DNA of 24,874 bases from a virus: IMG/VR virus record IMGVR_UViG_3300046001_009212, positions 1 through 24,874 of that record. One strand, 5' to 3'. Below are positions 7,454 through 13,973 of the stretch, one piece after another. Within the stretch, counting starts at the first letter, position 1; every line of letters begins with the position of its first letter. Under the pieces are notes generated by a model. That model was not told the origin of the DNA and ran no database searches. It worked only from the letters and a program-made list of their open reading frames with translations. The position numbers and the translations under genes were made by a program.

Positions 7454-8881
7454 ATGATTAAACAAAATTGGAATATAGATACGAAAGAAGTTAAAAGAAT
7501 ATTGATGATGCATGAGAGTGCAACAAAAAATTTATATTTAATAAAAGAACAAAACACTTCTGCAGTTCAATCTTCAACAAATCCCGATGAAATAACCCTC
7601 GAAGGAAAAAGTTTTTTCTCAAATGGAAAATGGAAATCTTTATCACCTGAAGGTAAAGAAGAATTAGATGGTCAATTAGCAAATGCTGCAAAATTTTTAA
7701 CATCAAAAAAAGGTAGAGTTGTTTATGTAAAAATTATTGCCGGAGAATCTCAGGTAACTAATACTGATAATGAAAACCCTGCACGCCCAAAAGTTGACCC
7801 TGGATATCTTTCAGAAAAAAGAGCAACAACAATGAAAGAATATTTGACCAAATATTTTGATAACTTAGTAAGTCAAGGTATTATTTCAAATAAACCAATA
7901 TTTGAGGCACCTGAAGTTATTATTGGTTCAGAGAAATACACTAAAGGAATTGATAATCCTAACGACGAAAAATATAAACCTGAAAGATTTGTTAAAGTAG
8001 AATTAAAATTAAAATCTCCTGCAGAATGTGTTGTTGGTTTAACTGTAGAGGTTATGTATAACTCAGTTGAAAACACAAGGTTTCCATGTAGAGGTGACCA
8101 TAGATGTAATGAAGCTGAATTTGCGATTAAATTAAATGGTGTTGAAATTGGTATTGCTAATTTAAATAATGAATATGATGGAAAGAGTAAGACCAGCGGA
8201 CCAATTGTTGTAACAGATGAACAAGCAAAACAAATTATAGGTGACAAAAGTAAAGATATTATAATTAGTTTACAATGTTTGTCAGGAAATAAATGCCATT
8301 CAAGTTCTCCTGAAGTTAAAATCAGTAAAGGAAATTCTATTATTTATTGGGGATGTTCTCCATCATTAACAGAATTTGGAGACACGGCTGATAAAATTAT
8401 TTTAGTTTTAGACAACTGTGGTAATTTGAAGAAAAAAGGGACTGAAACCGAAAATACAGGTGATGAAAAAACCCCGATTAATGTTAAACCTACAGGTAAA
8501 GTATTAGAATTCCCTATTGGGGTCACAACAGATATGGTGGAAAGAGTTAAATTTTTATCCGATAATAAATTTATAAAATCTACACCTGAAAAAGATGGTA
8601 GTTATTTGGTAATTCATAATAGATTTGGTAATAATCATGGTGTTAGTCTTGGAGATAGGGTTAAATTAGTTAAAAAACCACTTATCAGGTTTATTAAATG
8701 CCCTATAAATGAAACACCTGAATCTCTTGGTAAATCATTAATGGCTAGTAAAACAATAACACCAGTTACGGATAAAAGGTCTATAACTATACCAACTCAA
8801 GATGTGTATAAAGTATTACAAAGTGCACTTATAAATAAAGTAACCTATAAAGAGGGTGACTATATTAAACTTGTTAAGTAA
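7454..8881 (+). CDS. Virion-associated protein with OmpA-like domain (tentative)
   Basis: This 475-residue protein follows the capsid gene, where T4 has the vertex gene 24. The N-terminus KEVKRILMMHESATKNLYLI is an amphipathic helix. Residues ~48-187 look like an OmpA/MotB-type peptidoglycan-binding fold: VVYVKIIAGESQ, a loop, GYLSEKRATTMKEYLTKYF (the LSxxRA helix, 119-124), and a closing RFVKVELKL strand. The middle (~190-320) is beta-rich with several cysteines (FPCRGDHRC, LQCLSGNKC, WGCSPS, DNCGN). The C-terminus has another soluble domain. No signal peptide is present, so it is probably a structural or entry protein rather than an exported one. The OmpA-like call is from pattern only. It has its own late-type promoter and converges on the lipoprotein gene. 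Confidence 0.8.
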   Translation: MIKQNWNIDTKEVKRILMMHESATKNLYLIKEQNTSAVQSSTNPDEITLEGKSFFSNGKWKSLSPEGKEELDGQLANAAKFLTSKKGRVVYVKIIAGESQVTNTDNENPARPKVDPGYLSEKRATTMKEYLTKYFDNLVSQGIISNKPIFEAPEVIIGSEKYTKGIDNPNDEKYKPERFVKVELKLKSPAECVVGLTVEVMYNSVENTRFPCRGDHRCNEAEFAIKLNGVEIGIANLNNEYDGKSKTSGPIVVTDEQAKQIIGDKSKDIIISLQCLSGNKCHSSSPEVKISKGNSIIYWGCSPSLTEFGDTADKIILVLDNCGNLKKKGTETENTGDEKTPINVKPTGKVLEFPIGVTTDMVERVKFLSDNKFIKSTPEKDGSYLVIHNRFGNNHGVSLGDRVKLVKKPLIRFIKCPINETPESLGKSLMASKTITPVTDKRSITIPTQDVYKVLQSALINKVTYKEGDYIKLVK

Positions 8882-8884
8882 GTA

Positions 8885-9103
8885 TTAGTTACCTGATAAG
8901 GTATCTACAGAAATCTTTACATCTTCAAACAATTTTTTGTCTTCTTTTGACATTTTACCAAAACTTTTTTTATAAGCTTTATGGCACATTCTTTTGAATT
9001 TTTTTTCGGTAACCATCTTACCGTTTGCTAATTCAATAGTTTTTTGACTTACACATGAAGTTAAAAATATTACTGTGATTAAAATTACGATTAAGTTTTT
9101 CAT
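8885..9103 (-). CDS. Small lipoprotein, moron-like
   Basis: This is a 72-residue protein with a lipoprotein signal: basic start MKN, hydrophobic core LIVILITVIFL and lipobox LTSC with Cys17. The mature part (~56 residues) is soluble and Lys-rich. The residues after Cys (VSQKTIE) lack the acidic surface-export signal of Bacteroidota lipoproteins, so it likely faces the periplasm. I chose the ATG at 9101-9103 over an upstream TTG (9130), because the predicted transcription start lies between them. It is antisense to its neighbours, 3 nt from the end of the 7454-8881 gene, with its own host-type promoter. A role in superinfection exclusion or cell-envelope change is plausible but unproven. Confidence 0.85.
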   Translation of the reverse strand: MKNLIVILITVIFLTSCVSQKTIELANGKMVTEKKFKRMCHKAYKKSFGKMSKEDKKLFEDVKISVDTLSGN

Positions 9104-9127
9104 AGACTGTTTTATTTTTTTATTGTA

Positions 9128-9156
9128 CAAATATACACATTTTTATTGATTCCAAA
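9128..9156 (-). promoter_or_regulatory. Host-type Bacteroidota promoter for lipoprotein gene
   Basis: On the minus strand, TTTG (9153-9156), 17 nt, then TATATTTG (9128-9135) match the Bacteroidota TTTG / TAnnTTTG promoter exactly. Transcription would begin near 9121, about 18 nt before the lipoprotein ATG. This implies transcription by host RNA polymerase with its primary sigma factor. Confidence 0.7.
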
Positions 9157-9168
9157 AATATTTTGAAT

Positions 9169-9176
9169 ATATTTAT
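9169..9176 (+). promoter_or_regulatory. ATATTTAT motif, distal promoter for zinc-ribbon gene
   Basis: ATATTTAT lies 102 nt before the ATG at 9279 and would give a leader of about 95 nt that contains a small hairpin (9202-9216). It overlaps the upstream edge of the divergent lipoprotein promoter region. Confidence 0.35.
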
Positions 9177-9201
9177 TATTAGATTTTAGTTTATCAGTCC
9201 C

Positions 9202-9216
9202 CAACCTTAAAGGTTG
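9202..9216 (+). other. Small leader hairpin upstream of 9279 gene
   Basis: CAACCT and AGGTTG form a 6-bp stem with a TAA loop in the untranslated region before the zinc-ribbon gene. No T run follows, so it is not a terminator. It could affect mRNA stability or translation, or be incidental. Confidence 0.35.
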
Positions 9217-9278
9217 TTGAGTATTCACGGACACGAAGGTATTGGTAACATAGTCATTAACTATAATAAAATTAAAAA

Positions 9279-10085
9279 ATGAATTACTCAACTACGGTGG
9301 GCAAACCGACTGCACACATTACAAAGAAAAAGTCGCGTCTTAAGGTCTATAACGGCCACATTATCTTCTTAAATGACAAAGATAATTTCGAATTCGAAAT
9401 CCATAATCCAAAACAAAAATCGGTACTTGTAAAAATCAAATTGAATGGTCAATACATCTCAACAAGTGGGGTTGTATTAAGACCAGGTCAGAGGATGTTT
9501 TTAGAACGATTCTTGGACACTAACAACAAGTTTGAGTTCAGTACCTATAAAATTAAAAATACTCCTGAAAACATATCGGCAATCGATTTGAATGGGGATG
9601 TTAGAATTGAGTTTTATGATGAACAAGAACCTATTAGAAATAATTTCTATTATACAAATGGACTTACTTACACAAATTTACATCACTCAGGTACGGGTTC
9701 ATTCCAACCTATGGGTGTAACAACAACAAACATTCACAATTATTCTACAAATACAAGTAATTTAACTTCAGGTATTTCATCAACAGCGTTTAATACTTCA
9801 ACTAATACTGCTGGCGTTATAACCAATACATTTGCGGGACCAAACATTAGAAGTAAAAAATCTCTTGAAACCGGCAGAGTTGAGAAAGGTGATAAATCCA
9901 AACAAAATTTTACTAATTCATATGAGAATTTTAATTATCACACATCACATGAAATTAGTTTTAAATTACAACCATTAAGTACTAAGAATAAAACCACAGA
10001 AGACATTAGACAATATTGTACGGAATGTGGTACCAAGACAAAAACAAATTTTAAATTTTGTCCGTCTTGTGGAAATAAATTATAA
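9279..10085 (+). CDS. Viral beta-domain protein with C-terminal zinc ribbon
   Basis: This 268-residue protein has two clear parts. The N-terminal ~120 residues form a beta-rich domain with FEFEIHNPKQKSVLVKIKLN, GQYISTSGVVLRPGQRMFLE and RFLDTNNKFEFSTYKI. I recall similar sequences from large DNA viruses and phages, without a known function. A Ser/Thr/Asn-rich linker follows (~125-230). The C-terminus carries YCTECG and FCPSCGNKL, a CxxC...CxxC zinc ribbon (treble-clef/ribbon type). No membrane segment is seen. It may be a virion protein or a nucleic-acid or protein adaptor. It is flanked by a leader with a hairpin and by a bidirectional terminator, so it is probably a single-gene unit. Confidence 0.85.
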   Translation: MNYSTTVGKPTAHITKKKSRLKVYNGHIIFLNDKDNFEFEIHNPKQKSVLVKIKLNGQYISTSGVVLRPGQRMFLERFLDTNNKFEFSTYKIKNTPENISAIDLNGDVRIEFYDEQEPIRNNFYYTNGLTYTNLHHSGTGSFQPMGVTTTNIHNYSTNTSNLTSGISSTAFNTSTNTAGVITNTFAGPNIRSKKSLETGRVEKGDKSKQNFTNSYENFNYHTSHEISFKLQPLSTKNKTTEDIRQYCTECGTKTKTNFKFCPSCGNKL

Positions 10086-10088
10086 ATA

Positions 10089-10117
10089 AAAAAAGGGTCC
10101 CGTGAGACCCTTTTTTT
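10089..10117. terminator. Bidirectional terminator between convergent genes
   Basis: GGGTC and GACCC pair around a CCGTGA loop, extended by an A run on the left and a T run on the right. It can serve the plus gene ending at 10085 and the minus gene ending at 10116. The minus gene's stop lies inside the T run. Confidence 0.85.
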
Positions 10118-10343
10118 ATTCTTCAGATTTGGTTAAATGAGTATTAACCATCCTAATTGATTTGGAAACTAGCTCAGTCTCCCTTAAATCGTACAATCTA
10201 GCTTTATGAGCATATTCTATTGCCTGAGCAAGGATGTAAAATGATTGTTCAATTGTTAAATTATCAGTTAATTTATCAATGTCTTCGGGAGTATAATATG
10301 CGATAGAATCAAATAATAACCCCATAGGTTCTTTTTCTGTCAT
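10116..10343 (-). CDS. Small unknown helical protein
   Basis: This is a 75-residue acidic protein that I do not recognise. It is predicted helical, with a core DIDKLTDNLTIEQSFYILAQ followed by AIEYAHKARLYDLRETELV and a charged tail. There is no signal peptide or Cys motif. It is divergent from the 10385 gene with a 41-nt shared intergenic region, and converges on the zinc-ribbon gene across a bidirectional terminator. The start at 10343 follows an ATTATTAAAATT leader. Upstream, CATTTATTA on its own strand resembles the late motif with one change. Its small size and isolated antisense position suggest an accessory gene. Confidence 0.7.
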   Translation of the reverse strand: MTEKEPMGLLFDSIAYYTPEDIDKLTDNLTIEQSFYILAQAIEYAHKARLYDLRETELVSKSIRMVNTHLTKSEE

Positions 10344-10361
10344 AATTTTAATAATAAATGG

Positions 10362-10369
10362 ATATTTAT
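10362..10369 (+). promoter_or_regulatory. Candidate late promoter motif ATATTTAT in divergent region
   Basis: ATATTTAT ends 15 nt before the ATG at 10385. On the opposite strand, a near match CATTTAT (10354-10360) lies 10 nt before the divergent start at 10343. The 41-nt region may therefore hold back-to-back phage promoters. Confidence 0.45.
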
Positions 10370-10384
10370 GGTTAAGTTAAATAT

Positions 10385-11086
10385 ATGAATAAAAAATCAA
10401 TAAGGGAAGCGACAGGGTCAGGTTCATCAGGACATTATAAAGTTCCAATTGTTCTTGCACCACAACAATGGAAACCAGACCAATTGGCGCCATTCAATAC
10501 CCCTGTTTACAAATACACTAATGCGGAATTGGCTTATGAAGAAGCTGATGGTGATTATTTAGAAAGTCCTGAAGAAAGAAAAAAAATAGAAGCTAATACT
10601 GAAAAATTATCTCGTATTGATACATATCTAAAAAGTTTTTATACAGGACAAAATGATGAAGACGGTAGTAGTATATCAGATGTCGAAAGTCCTGAAGAAA
10701 TAATTAAACGAGATGTTGGTCCACTTAAAGAATCTTTTTTAAAAGAAGATTTAGCGGTTTGGTTTGGAACTAAAAAGAAACCAAAAGGAAGTTCACAGCC
10801 AAAAGGACCATGGGTTAATATTTGTCGTAAAAAAGAAGGTGGGGGACATCCTCCGTGTGGTAGACCTGAGGCTAGTGATAAGGGATATCCTAAATGTCGT
10901 GCTGCCGGTGTTGCCAGTAAAATGACCGACTCACAAAAAAGGTCTGCATGTCAACAAAAAAGAAAGGCTGAAAAAACACACTCTAAATCAGGTACGGGTA
11001 ATAAGCCTAAAATGACTTCTTATAAACCAAAAAACGAACAGTTACAAGAGTTAATAAAAAAAGTTCTCAGAGAGAACTTTCGTTAG
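10385..11086 (+). CDS. Cys/Lys-rich viral protein (DUF5872-like domain)
   Basis: This 233-residue protein has an N-terminal half that is polar and acidic (KVPIVLAPQQWKPDQLAPFN, then YLESPEERKKIE). Its C-terminal half matches a basic Cys-containing domain common in cyanophages and giant viruses: DLAVWFGTKKKPKG, WVNICRKKEGGGHPPCGR, GYPKCRAAGVASKMTDSQK and KRKAEKTH. I associate that pattern with DUF5872; function is unknown, but the abundance in viruses and Lys/Arg content suggest a virion or DNA-binding protein. The last residues, LQELIKKVLRENFR, repeat a helix also found near the ends of other head proteins here. It has its own late-type motif and overlaps the convergent 11067-11492 gene by 20 nt. 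Confidence 0.85.
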   Translation: MNKKSIREATGSGSSGHYKVPIVLAPQQWKPDQLAPFNTPVYKYTNAELAYEEADGDYLESPEERKKIEANTEKLSRIDTYLKSFYTGQNDEDGSSISDVESPEEIIKRDVGPLKESFLKEDLAVWFGTKKKPKGSSQPKGPWVNICRKKEGGGHPPCGRPEASDKGYPKCRAAGVASKMTDSQKRSACQQKRKAEKTHSKSGTGNKPKMTSYKPKNEQLQELIKKVLRENFR

Positions 11087-11492
11087 TAATTTTTTCTAAT
11101 ATTTTTGATAAAGAGTGTTGAATTTGTCCTTGCATCTCTATCTCAAATTCCATTCTATTTTTTTCAACTTTTTCATCAAATATTGAAGAGAGTTTATCAA
11201 ATAAATTTTGGCAAATATCAATATCATAATTATAAATGTGGTTTGTAATGTTTAATCTTAAACCATTTAATAAAATGAATATTCCTAATGGTTCGTTTTT
11301 AATATATCTTTTTTCGGATAATGGTGCAATTAAAAACGTGGAATCAGGATGGTTAATTAATTTTCTAAAAATTGCTGAAGATTTAATTTCATTACGATTA
11401 TAGTTTTTTTTACGATTTAAAAAATATTGTTTAAAAAGAATATAAATTTTTAATCTTAATCTTTTAAAAAGTCTGCTATAAAATTTTCTCAT
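11067..11492 (-). CDS. Unknown basic protein under a host-type promoter
   Basis: This is a 141-residue protein that I do not recognise. The N-terminal ~35 residues are very basic and aromatic (MRKFYSRLFKRLRLKIYILF), possibly a membrane- or nucleic-acid-binding helix. The middle has a beta-like STFLIAPLSEKRYI and GIFILLNGLRLNI, and the C-terminus is a charged helix. It overlaps the 3' end of the plus gene by 20 nt. It lies at the end of the minus-strand region but is separated from the upstream gene by a terminator, and it has a near-perfect Bacteroidota promoter. That suggests host-driven, perhaps early, expression and an accessory role. Confidence 0.7.
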   Translation of the reverse strand: MRKFYSRLFKRLRLKIYILFKQYFLNRKKNYNRNEIKSSAIFRKLINHPDSTFLIAPLSEKRYIKNEPLGIFILLNGLRLNITNHIYNYDIDICQNLFDKLSSIFDEKVEKNRMEFEIEMQGQIQHSLSKILEKITNESSL

Positions 11493-11518
11493 TAGTTTAT
11501 CCTTATTTTTTTATTCAA

Positions 11519-11548
11519 CAAAGATAATTGTTTTTTTTATATTACAAA
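11519..11548 (-). promoter_or_regulatory. Host-type Bacteroidota promoter for 11067-11492 gene
   Basis: On the minus strand, TTTG (11545-11548), 18 nt, then TATCTTTG (11519-11526) match the TTTG / TAnnTTTG consensus. Transcription would begin near 11512, about 20 nt before the ATG at 11492. It lies just downstream of the terminator that closes the long minus-strand operon. Confidence 0.7.
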
Positions 11549-11560
11549 CTATTTTAAATA

Positions 11561-11589
11561 AAAAAAAGAGTAATTAACTCTCTTTTTTT
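11561..11589 (-). terminator. Terminator at end of long minus-strand operon
   Basis: Read leftward, GAGT and ACTC pair around a five-base loop and are extended by flanking A and T runs, followed by a T run. It lies just after the stop of the 11596-12060 gene. The GC core is short, so strength is uncertain. Confidence 0.6.
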
Positions 11590-11595
11590 ATCATA

Positions 11596-12060
11596 TTAAC
11601 AATATGCACCTGAACAATGTTTTTTCCCGTCAAGTCCTGCAATTGTTCCTTTACAAACTTGAACGGCAAAACCGTTAGAATAAGCTGAAGGGTAAACTTT
11701 ATATTTTGATTTTGCTGCGGCTAATCCACGAGCACATAATTTAGTACCTGTTTTTTTACGACCTTCTTCTACCATATCATATTCGTTATTCATCCCTCCT
11801 TTTTCTTCATTCATTAAAAAATCAAATACTTGGTCTATATTAGTTTTTGCTTCGGTTATATGGTCATCAGCCCAATCATGTCCATTTTGAATTATCTCAT
11901 CAATTTGGTCATGGTCCATCTCTAACATAATCTCACATTGTCTTTTTATTTGGACTAAATTACTAAAGAACATATAATTTACTCCTCTTTCTTCAGATAA
12001 AACTTTTTTAACTAATCTTGTTAAATCTGATTCTGTTAATTTTACTATTCTATTTGCCAT
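11596..12060 (-). CDS. Small virion-type protein with Cys-rich C-terminal domain
   Basis: This 154-residue protein opens with IVKLTESDLTRLVKKVLSEE, a short motif that recurs at the N-termini of small phage proteins and resembles peptides in four other head-related proteins here. The middle is acidic and helical. The C-terminal ~50 residues match a small phage domain: TKLCARGLAAAKSKYKVYPS, AYSNGFAVQVCKG and a final HCSGAYC. LSE at 21-23 is a possible prohead-protease site, which would release the N-terminal peptide. It is the last gene of the minus-strand operon. A structural or packaged role is likely but not shown. Confidence 0.82.
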   Translation of the reverse strand: MANRIVKLTESDLTRLVKKVLSEERGVNYMFFSNLVQIKRQCEIMLEMDHDQIDEIIQNGHDWADDHITEAKTNIDQVFDFLMNEEKGGMNNEYDMVEEGRKKTGTKLCARGLAAAKSKYKVYPSAYSNGFAVQVCKGTIAGLDGKKHCSGAYC

Positions 12061-12065
12061 TGTAT

Positions 12066-12446
12066 TTAAATTTTTATAAAAGTTATGTTAACATTACCAC
12101 CGTTTTCCATTAAGTTCCAAGGTTGTAATTCAATCCACCCATTTTGAGTGGCGTTAAAAAGAACACCGTTATAATCTCCACTAGCGGAAATTGTGAATGG
12201 TGATTGCCATCCTGGGTCAAATCCACTTCCACCACCTGACCAAGAAGAACCTGCAACATCTGTAAAAGTTCCTGGTGTTGATGGGTCGTAAAACCTAATG
12301 GCGTTAGTATTGTTTGTGAATGACGAATCAAATTCGTAATCAAATGTTTCATTATTATTACATCCTCCAATATTACCTATTTGACTATTCATTACAAGTA
12401 AACTTAAACCTGAATTATTTGTAATGTGAAATTTAACTGGCCCCAT
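12066..12446 (-). CDS. Beta-rich unknown structural protein
   Basis: This 126-residue protein is rich in Gly, Asn, Ser and aromatic residues, with alternating strand-like segments (VKFHITNNSGLSLLVMNSQI, SPFTISASGDYNGVLF, NGWIELQPW, GNVNITFIKI). There is no signal peptide. The composition resembles phage tail-fibre or head-decoration domains, but I do not recognise a family. It sits 5 nt before the 11596-12060 gene and 6 nt after the 499-residue structural gene, so it is co-transcribed with virion genes. Confidence 0.75.
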   Translation of the reverse strand: MGPVKFHITNNSGLSLLVMNSQIGNIGGCNNNETFDYEFDSSFTNNTNAIRFYDPSTPGTFTDVAGSSWSGGGSGFDPGWQSPFTISASGDYNGVLFNATQNGWIELQPWNLMENGGNVNITFIKI

Positions 12447-12452
12447 ATTTTA

Positions 12453-13952
12453 TTATTTTCTATTTACGATATTAAATGTTAATTGTTTCTTATAAGTATC
12501 TTTTTCACCTGAAGTGTTCACTTGAATATCCACATAATATTGGTTAGGTATTTTATCTCTCATATCAAACATGAAAAAATATTCATTTGGTGTTCTACTA
12601 AGAGGTGTCCAATCTTGTACTTGTACTTCAGTTGTTCCTTCTTTAACATATACTCTGTAAAACGCCGAAACATCTAATAACATTTGTTGGGCGGTGTAAG
12701 CCTTTTTAATTGTCACCCCAACCTTTCTGATATCTGAGTTAAGAATTTGTTCGTTTTGTAAAATACCATAAAAATTAAACCCATAAATTTGTGGGTCTTT
12801 AGATACTGACCCAATTTGAATACCCGCTTTATATTCTTGTAATACAAATTGATTTGTTACATTTGAGATACCTTGACCATTAATTGTCAATCCTGACCAC
12901 ACATCATAATATTGACATGGTGTTGCTCCTGTAAATCCATTAGGGACAGTTACCTCATAGATTCCTTTTGTTTTTAAACAAGTAGATAAAGTTGCCATAC
13001 CGGAAACAGCATTTCCATTTCGGTCCTCAATTCTAACAATTGGTGTTGAATCTAAATTTACTAAATCACCGTTTTGATAAACATATAAATATAGTTTATT
13101 AATTTGACTCTTTAAAAATTGATTTCTATCGTCTTTTACAATATCATCATAGTTTGTTAAAAGGTATGGTTGGTAAAATGTTTGAGTATGTCTTGAGAAA
13201 AACGCTACACTATAACTTTCGGTTAAACCTGTAATATTTTCTATTTGGGGTAAATAAGCTACTCCCCATCCCGTAACTCCTGTCAATGTCCCATTAAGGA
13301 TACTATTAATTTCATTTGACATGTCCATGTTAAGGTCTTCATTACCTAACTCAAAATGTTGTCTTGCAACAATTGTAAGTCCTGAAAAATTAACATTTCC
13401 ACTATTTGTGTTACTATAAACACCTGGCTGTGACCAATCATTAATAGTAGTTGTTTGATACCAATTTGATGGTCTTGTGGAAAATGCTCTACTGTCAACA
13501 TATGTTAACGGTGCAGAACCACCCACACCACTATTTTTTGCGATATTAAAATCATTATAATCATACCCAACACCTTCATCCCAATACTGTGAGGTACCTG
13601 TTGTTCCTGAAGTTTTTGGTATTCTAAATAATATTAAATCAAATGATGTTGCTCTTCTTCTTTCATTTGACATAAACGAATTTAGTAATTCATTATCAAA
13701 TGAAGATGTGTTTGTCATCTTTAATGTATGAGTCATTGCTGAAGTACATCCTGTAGATATTACACCTGTAGCAACATTTTGTTCTAACAAAGATAAATCT
13801 AAGTTAAAGAGTAATCTTGAGTATCCATAGTTAGGAACTACTAAATCTGAAGCACCAAAGTTTAACTCAATAACAGGGTTTCTTCCTGTATTAACAAATG
13901 AGTTTGATACGATGGTATTATTTTTATCTATGTATGACCTTAAAATTGACAT
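12453..13952 (-). CDS. Large beta-rich virion protein (appendage or baseplate), unassigned
   Basis: This is a 499-residue beta-rich protein. The start SILRSYIDKNNTIVSNSFVN followed by PVIELNFGASDLV and YSRLLFNLDLSLLEQ resembles DNRLRE-type carbohydrate-binding beta-sandwich starts, where a short strand precedes RxLLxFDxS. The central part has FFSRHTQTFYQPYLLTNYDD and LYLYVYQNGDLV, and the C-terminus further Ig-like strands ending NQYYVDIQVNTSG. It follows the OB-fold baseplate gene in the same operon. A role as a baseplate, neck or fibre component, possibly glycan-binding, is inferred. A late-type motif lies 13 nt upstream of its ATG. Confidence 0.8.
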   Translation of the reverse strand: MSILRSYIDKNNTIVSNSFVNTGRNPVIELNFGASDLVVPNYGYSRLLFNLDLSLLEQNVATGVISTGCTSAMTHTLKMTNTSSFDNELLNSFMSNERRRATSFDLILFRIPKTSGTTGTSQYWDEGVGYDYNDFNIAKNSGVGGSAPLTYVDSRAFSTRPSNWYQTTTINDWSQPGVYSNTNSGNVNFSGLTIVARQHFELGNEDLNMDMSNEINSILNGTLTGVTGWGVAYLPQIENITGLTESYSVAFFSRHTQTFYQPYLLTNYDDIVKDDRNQFLKSQINKLYLYVYQNGDLVNLDSTPIVRIEDRNGNAVSGMATLSTCLKTKGIYEVTVPNGFTGATPCQYYDVWSGLTINGQGISNVTNQFVLQEYKAGIQIGSVSKDPQIYGFNFYGILQNEQILNSDIRKVGVTIKKAYTAQQMLLDVSAFYRVYVKEGTTEVQVQDWTPLSRTPNEYFFMFDMRDKIPNQYYVDIQVNTSGEKDTYKKQLTFNIVNRK

Positions 13953-13965
13953 TTACCTTTTTAAT

Positions 13966-13973
13966 ATAAATAT
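13966..13973 (-). promoter_or_regulatory. Candidate late promoter motif ATATTTAT (minus)
   Basis: Read on the minus strand, ATATTTAT ends 13 nt before the ATG at 13952. It touches the stop codon of the upstream baseplate gene. Motif and spacing match those before the plus-strand genes at 2858, 7454 and 10385. Confidence 0.5.

Noticed and set aside
7873-8247. 124-residue minus-strand frame inside the OmpA-like gene
   Set aside because: It is a shadow of a long coherent plus-strand protein and has no promoter or family features.
8341-8347. TATTTAT sites inside genes (also near 13085, 14766, 19151 and 24851)
   Set aside because: They lie within coding sequence away from starts and are expected by chance in DNA this AT-rich.
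9104-9130. TTG-started nine-residue extension of the lipoprotein
   Set aside because: The predicted transcription start near 9121 lies downstream of the TTG, and the ATG gives a normal signal peptide.
9202-9216. Hairpin as a terminator
   Set aside because: No T run follows it, and it sits upstream of a gene rather than after one.
10081-10088. TATAAATA at the end of the zinc-ribbon gene
   Set aside because: It overlaps the stop codon and runs straight into the terminator, so it cannot drive a gene on the plus strand.
12110-12370. 86-residue alternative frame inside the 12066-12446 gene
   Set aside because: It is a same-strand shifted frame with erratic composition; the 126-residue frame has coherent beta-protein character and abuts its neighbours.
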